64,000 nt of DNA, taken from assembly GCA_034932485.1 (NCBI GenBank), contig JAYFOQ010000019.1, forward strand, positions 65,360 through 129,359, in the 5' to 3' direction. Origin of the DNA: Gordonibacter sp034932485 (GTDB lineage: Bacteria; Actinomycetota; Coriobacteriia; Coriobacteriales; Eggerthellaceae). A program made the position numbers and the translations under genes. Shown piece after piece: positions 60,317 to 64,000 of this stretch; position 1 is the first letter of the stretch; every line of letters begins with the position of its first letter. Under the pieces are notes generated by a model, which worked only from the letters and a program-made list of their open reading frames with translations, was not told where the DNA came from and ran no database searches.

Positions 60317-61807
60317 CTAAGTGCTCTCGAGGGGAATTGAGAGCACTTCTTCTTCAGTCGAGAACATCTTTTCTTGCTTTGCCACAAATGCCCTTAAATC
60401 ACTCTCCGAATGCAGATCGAGCTTTCCGTACAAGTTATGCAGATGGGTCTTGATAGTGTTGGGGGTAATAAACAATTCCTCCGAGATAGCCTTGCGCGTT
60501 TTTCCCATCACAATGCTGTACATAATCTCAAGTTCGCGTTGCGTCAAACCGAAATCTTGAGCAATAATTTCACAGCTACGGTACGCGTCAGTGGTCGCAC
60601 CCGGATCTCCCGGCCGGACAAACCCCCACCCTGTTTTCAAGTTCGCGCTGTTGGATAGCAAAAGACCCACAAGCATTACCAAAAAGGCTGCTCCTCCAAA
60701 AAAGAAGGCAACATCTTTGGCGCTAACCAAATTCTGCAACGCCACGCTCCCCATAGCTACACCCAGCGCCCGTCCAATCATAAGAGCTGTTGAAGGACAA
60801 GACGCTACCCAAGTTGCCGGTTGATCGTTGTTTTTAATCAGATATGATCCTAAACCCCAGAGCACTAAATCTAAATACAGAAAACCAGTCAGTTGCAACA
60901 CCGCTGCAATCGCCGAAATATCAACAAATGCCCCAACACAAAGGAGCCCTAACCCTGCGAGAGGAAAGCCTATCTGGTACACCGAGCGATTGAAATCCAT
61001 CTGCAGTACCAATACCACCAAAAACGCCAGCAAAGCCGCAAAAAAGTATCCTGCGGAATCAAGAAATTGCCCAAAGAAGCCCGAGAAACTTAAAAACCCC
61101 AGCGGAATGCCCAATGCCAGCCCCTGGGTAAAAGAGGTGGTCATAAACCGATAAGGAATAAGAAGGTTATTCGTCGATTCGCGGTAAAGAACCTTTTGGT
61201 CGGGAAACGCTCTTTGTTTTGCGAAGAAAAACGCTAACACGGTTAGTGTCGGAAATACAAACATTAAAACCCACACTATCGTTGAAGGTAACAAAGCAAT
61301 GCCGGTAGCCAACACTGCCGTGGCCAGCGCCGAAGCAATGCCATAGGTAAGCGTAGGGGTCATGCCCAGCATGCCAAACAAACGACCTAGCTCAATATGT
61401 ATTCCCATAAGGCCTACGCCGAGCGAGGCAATTCCCAACCCTAATGTAACCACTTGAAGCGCCTCATTGGTAATGCCCGCATGCGTTTCCATGAACAGGA
61501 AAAACACTCCCAATGTCATGCTAATCACGAGGAACCACAAATAACCAACCTTGTCGAACACGCGCACTTTTTTAAATCTAAAGGCAAAGAACAAACATAC
61601 CCCTGCACACATCAGCATGAACAAAACGAGCGTTGGAAGACTATATCCTCCTAGTTGAAATGTTCCGGGAAAAAGAAAGCTTTCCATAAACAGGAGTACT
61701 GCAAAGGTTTTATAAACGGTAAAAACAACAAAGAGCGAAGGGTACTTTCGCACCGCATGCACAATTTTGCCCATCTCACTACGATGAACGCCCCCAGAAT
61801 CCATCAT
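60317..61807 (-). CDS. LuxR-family regulator with twelve-helix membrane sensor domain
   Basis: A ~496-residue regulator of the same type as that at 33530. I place the start at tandem ATGs 61807/61804 behind GGGGGAG; the open frame runs further upstream without a ribosome site. About twelve helices (residues ~20-400) precede a LuxR helix-turn-helix: LTQRELEIMYSIVMGKTRKAI and ITPNTIKTHLHNLYGKLDL. It is not next to an evident reductase gene here, so the target is unknown. Its 3' end overlaps the mscL terminator. Confidence 0.88.
   Translation of the reverse strand: MMDSGGVHRSEMGKIVHAVRKYPSLFVVFTVYKTFAVLLFMESFLFPGTFQLGGYSLPTLVLFMLMCAGVCLFFAFRFKKVRVFDKVGYLWFLVISMTLGVFFLFMETHAGITNEALQVVTLGLGIASLGVGLMGIHIELGRLFGMLGMTPTLTYGIASALATAVLATGIALLPSTIVWVLMFVFPTLTVLAFFFAKQRAFPDQKVLYRESTNNLLIPYRFMTTSFTQGLALGIPLGFLSFSGFFGQFLDSAGYFFAALLAFLVVLVLQMDFNRSVYQIGFPLAGLGLLCVGAFVDISAIAAVLQLTGFLYLDLVLWGLGSYLIKNNDQPATWVASCPSTALMIGRALGVAMGSVALQNLVSAKDVAFFFGGAAFLVMLVGLLLSNSANLKTGWGFVRPGDPGATTDAYRSCEIIAQDFGLTQRELEIMYSIVMGKTRKAISEELFITPNTIKTHLHNLYGKLDLHSESDLRAFVAKQEKMFSTEEEVLSIPLEST
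60319..60348 (+). terminator. Terminator of mscL, inside the 3' end of the LuxR gene
   Basis: AAGTGCTCTC pairs with GAGAGCACTT around a 10-base loop, then TCTTCTTC. The same bases encode the last residues of the convergent LuxR regulator. Confidence 0.7.
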
Positions 61808-62023
61808 GGCTCCCCCTGACGACTTTGCGTCCAGCCTTGAAGTACGCGCATGGCGAGTGCTCGAGCAGAATACTCGGCATGTCCGTACGATAGTATAACT
61901 AATCCAAACTAAAATGAGTCTAATCCTCATGGGGTTAGATCCTCAATTAAGCTAAACCACCTTGGAAGGAGCATAGCGTTTTACGAATAAAAATCGCATT
62001 ATTTATTCCAGCACATGCGCAGC

Positions 62024-62188
62024 GTCCTTATCCGAGGAAGGACACTTGCGAGGAGGTGAGAGGGGGGAACGGACGCTAGCGTGAGCGATCACTGCGCTGA
62101 TCGAACGATTCGAAACCAAAGTTTCGCAGAAGCGAAAACCGAGGTGTCACCCCCTGTTCTCCCTTCGGGTCGCTCCCGGAGGGAGAAC
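62024..62188 (+). ncRNA. Candidate structured leader RNA of the small LuxR gene
   Basis: Stem-loops follow one another: GTCCTT/AAGGAC (62024-62043), the palindrome ACGCTAGCGT near 62073, CGAAAC/GTTTCG (62111-62126), and a 14-bp stem GTTCTCCC...GGGAGAAC (62156-62188). An upstream GGGGGGAAC near 62062-62070 could pair instead with GTTCTCCC, giving mutually exclusive folds. The last stem masks the ribosome site of a 21-codon ORF. I recognise no known riboswitch class. Confidence 0.45.
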
Positions 62189-62192
62189 ATCC

Positions 62193-62258
62193 ATGAGCAT
62201 CTTCCTGACGAAGGGAACCGCTGTCCGTGAAACGTTCCGTACCGACACAAGGATCTGA
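62193..62258 (+). CDS. Possible 21-residue leader peptide
   Basis: The ATG at 62193 has AGGGAG seven bases upstream, inside the 3' arm of the preceding hairpin. The frame reads MSIFLTKGTAVRETFRTDTRI and stops. It overlaps the start of the LuxR-type gene at 62227 in another frame. It could couple translation to regulator expression, or mark a frameshifted N-terminus of that gene. Confidence 0.4.
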   Translation: MSIFLTKGTAVRETFRTDTRI

Positions 62259-62607
62259 CCGTTATCTGGATTTCATGAGTGCACAAGGCCTCTGCTTCCG
62301 CATGCAAGTAATGGACGATCCGGCCGATGCGTACTCGTTCACCGTTCGAGTAACTCCGCTAGCTTCGCAAGACGAAGTCATAGAGGATATTCCCCTTATC
62401 GAAACCCCTAATCATTTTTCTGTTCTTACCGCACGCGAGCGCGACGTAGCCCTGCTTGTTTCTGAGGGGTTCACCAATGAGCAGATAGCAACCAGGCTAT
62501 GCGTTAGCCTTTCTACCGTGAAGTCCCACCTCCAAAACATTTTCGCCAAAGAACACGTGGCCAATCGCACCGCCCTCGTTTGCCTCCTTCACGGAACAAC
62601 TCACTAA
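62227..62607 (+). CDS. Small LuxR-type DNA-binding protein
   Basis: About 126 residues from a GTG at 62227; the start is uncertain (ATG at 62275 is possible) because no clear ribosome site is visible. A LuxR helix-turn-helix fills the C-terminus: LTARERDVALLVSEGFTNEQ and VSLSTVKSHLQNIFAKE. The ~60 residues before it look like the end of a sensor domain (CFRMQVMDDPADAYSFTVRV), so this may be a truncated or stand-alone regulator. A long structured leader precedes it and a strong terminator follows. Confidence 0.75.
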   Translation: MKRSVPTQGSDRYLDFMSAQGLCFRMQVMDDPADAYSFTVRVTPLASQDEVIEDIPLIETPNHFSVLTARERDVALLVSEGFTNEQIATRLCVSLSTVKSHLQNIFAKEHVANRTALVCLLHGTTH

Positions 62608-62722
62608 GCAGCAACGCTTCCTCTCTGCACTTTACCCCGCGTCTTCCCCTTCAATGAAGCCTGTATTCTTCTCCCTTCCGCGCTCTGAGCGAAAGGATGC
62701 CCATCTGCCCAGCAAAACTAGG

Positions 62723-62755
62723 AGCCCCTGCTACCGGGGGGTGGCAGCAGGGGCT
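62723..62755. terminator. Terminator between LuxR-type and membrane-protein genes
   Basis: AGCCCCTGCT at 62723 pairs exactly with AGCAGGGGCT ending at 62755, then TT. It lies between convergent genes. Confidence 0.8.
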
Positions 62756-62805
62756 TTACGGGGATAGGATAAGTCTCACTCCAATACGGTGCGCTTCCTG
62801 GCTAA

Positions 62806-63882
62806 CTACACCACCAGGGGCACCATTACATACATGACAAAGAACGACCATGCAATGCATACCGTAAATATAGCCAACTGAATCAAACAGATAGGATGAT
62901 AGGTTCCCTTAAAGTGGAACACCTTGAATACCCAATCGACCAGCGGCGCAAACACTATCGCGCCAATAAGGATAGTTGGGATAACAATAGCCCAGCTCGG
63001 CGGATAAGTGCTCACCACCGCCGACACAAACACCACCCCAGCAAAGGTAAAGGCCATGCCGGTTTTCTTCCATCGTGGGTACCAGATAAGAATAGCCAAC
63101 GCAGCAGTTACCACCTGAGCCATAATGAGCAAGGGGAAATTGCCAGAGCCGTAAGCCGGATGCAGCGGATTCATCACCCACGAAACAATGCCCCCCACAT
63201 ACATGCCGATGGTCGCCCAAGAGCTACCCCAAATGGTCAACTGACCAATATCGCCAAACACCTGATGAACAAAAAACTTGCTCGATACCTGCGATGTTGC
63301 CGGATTCTCACCTGCGGGAGGCGCAGGAATAGTCATCCAAGGCATAAGGCGAAACAGCAGAGAACACAACGGCACAATAATAGCCACACCGATAGACACC
63401 GCCACAAACAGCGGCAGACCCAAGGGGGCAATAATGCCGTAAAGTAGGGCAAAGCAGACCGGACACGTAACAAGCGTTCCCACGATAAGAGAAGTGGCAA
63501 CCTTTTTAATGTCGGACCCATAAAAGATAACAAAAACTTGCACGGTCAGAACCACAGCGAACGTAGGTATCCAGCCGCTCGCAAACATGCCACCGTAAAT
63601 AAGTTGACCCAAAATAAGAGCCAGAGCTGTTGTTACGAACATAGTTGTGAAAATACGACCATTACCAGCCACGCCAGTGCCGGCATGGGGCGAACGTTTA
63701 CGCTCGAGGGCAGCGGCCACAAAGCCCATGATAATCATACCAATCGTAGCTGGAAGAGCCGCAATAAACGAGCCTTCCGTCCAGTCGGCAAAGAACCACG
63801 CCACACGATAGAATGGCGAACCCTCAATACAGCCGGTCATCATAGCGCCGAAGCTATAAATAGGGTCTGCTCCATAAGTCAT
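62806..63882 (-). CDS. Multipass membrane protein of unknown function
   Basis: A 358-residue protein with about nine or ten hydrophobic helices. Landmarks include an early WFFADWTEGSFIAALPATIG, a loop with HAGTGVAGNGR, a proline-rich loop PWMTIPAPPAGENP near 187, and WYPRWKKTG near 270. No family is recognised; a transporter is the simplest guess. The ATG at 63882 has only a weak ribosome site. A promoter-like region and large inverted repeat lie upstream. Confidence 0.7.
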   Translation of the reverse strand: MTYGADPIYSFGAMMTGCIEGSPFYRVAWFFADWTEGSFIAALPATIGMIIMGFVAAALERKRSPHAGTGVAGNGRIFTTMFVTTALALILGQLIYGGMFASGWIPTFAVVLTVQVFVIFYGSDIKKVATSLIVGTLVTCPVCFALLYGIIAPLGLPLFVAVSIGVAIIVPLCSLLFRLMPWMTIPAPPAGENPATSQVSSKFFVHQVFGDIGQLTIWGSSWATIGMYVGGIVSWVMNPLHPAYGSGNFPLLIMAQVVTAALAILIWYPRWKKTGMAFTFAGVVFVSAVVSTYPPSWAIVIPTILIGAIVFAPLVDWVFKVFHFKGTYHPICLIQLAIFTVCIAWSFFVMYVMVPLVV

Positions 63883-63916
63883 AATCCCAGTTCAAGTGGC
63901 ATTTCATGCTAGTTTT

Positions 63917-63966
63917 TGCTATAATGAATGCAAGGTTTTTGGGTGTATCAGATCAAAAACCTTGCA
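63917..63966 (+). promoter_or_regulatory. Extended -10 promoter followed by a 12-bp inverted repeat
   Basis: TGCTATAAT (63917-63925) is an extended -10 box on the forward strand. Just after it, TGCAAGGTTTTT (63929-63940) and AAAAACCTTGCA (63955-63966) match perfectly around 14 bases. The repeat begins near the expected start of transcription. The driven gene would lie beyond the window. Confidence 0.5.
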
Positions 63967-64000
63967 CCTCTAAAAGCCCTTCGCCTTAATAACTGGGAAC

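Noticed and set aside
1..64000. CRISPR arrays, insertion sequences, prophage or rRNA genes
   Set aside because: No regularly spaced repeats, transposase, integrase, phage structural gene or rRNA segment was seen. The surface-protein repeats are coding repeats.

Overview
The window looks like chromosome from an anaerobic member of the Eggerthellaceae (class Coriobacteriia, Actinomycetota). This is inferred from gene content, not from a marker gene. The pointers are three proteins with the twelve-helix membrane domain typical of that family's LuxR regulators (two with the LuxR helix-turn-helix, one without), an exported multihaem cytochrome paired with a Tat-exported flavin reductase, molybdenum and tungsten oxidoreductases with few sugar genes, a menaquinone operon, and a basic amino-acid antiporter. 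Base composition is near 50% GC with AT-richer and GC-richer patches. A low-GC relative such as Cryptobacterium would fit, but I cannot confirm a genus.

Layout. 1-2.0 kb: ECF transporter genes (EcfA fragment, EcfT) and an AraC regulator. 2.2-6.5 kb: a surface-protein locus with two small exported proteins and a large BspA-type repeat protein. 6.7 kb: initiator tRNA-Met. 7.0-8.2 kb: a twelve-helix sensor domain with no DNA-binding domain. 8.5-11.6 kb: a MacB-type ABC protein. 11.7-19.4 kb: a respiratory module, with a Psr/Dms-type molybdoenzyme (A, B, C subunits, TorD chaperone, extra Tat-exported ferredoxin) divergent from an aldehyde:ferredoxin oxidoreductase family enzyme. 19.6-22.2 kb: leuS. 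22.4-24.6 kb: an AT-rich Ser/Thr kinase - small ORF - FHA cluster. 24.9-29.6 kb: accessory genes, namely a VapBC-type pair, yaaA, a DUF4143 ATPase and a zeta toxin with its antitoxin. 29.9-34.9 kb: a GC-richer exported respiratory reductase module (flavoprotein, beta-helix lipoprotein, hexahaem cytochrome) divergent from a LuxR membrane regulator. 34.9-39.1 kb: pyruvate-type 2-oxoacid:ferredoxin oxidoreductase (fused gamma-delta, alpha, beta) plus a PfkB kinase. 39.4-41.7 kb: polysaccharide flippase and a GNAT acetyltransferase. 41.8-45.0 kb: a PaaK-type aryl-CoA ligase with a LysR regulator and a LysR effector domain lacking its helix-turn-helix. 45.1-51.1 kb: guaB, an amidohydrolase, a CNNM/CorC protein and an APC antiporter. 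51.3-59.6 kb: the menaquinone operon (a 47-aa ORF, menF, menD, menH, menB, and a menE-menC fusion). 59.9-63.9 kb: mscL with a zinc ribbon, two LuxR-type regulators (one behind a heavily folded leader), and a multipass membrane protein.

How it fits together. 2-Oxoacid:ferredoxin oxidoreductase supplies reduced ferredoxin. Menaquinone made by the men operon would carry electrons to two exported reductase systems: the molybdoenzyme and the flavoprotein/cytochrome pair. The most promising undescribed pieces are the flavin-reductase module with its beta-helix lipoprotein, the two receptor-only proteins (LysR effector domain and LuxR-type twelve-helix domain), the kinase/FHA cluster, the small ORF heading the men operon, and several strong unexplained inverted repeats at promoters.
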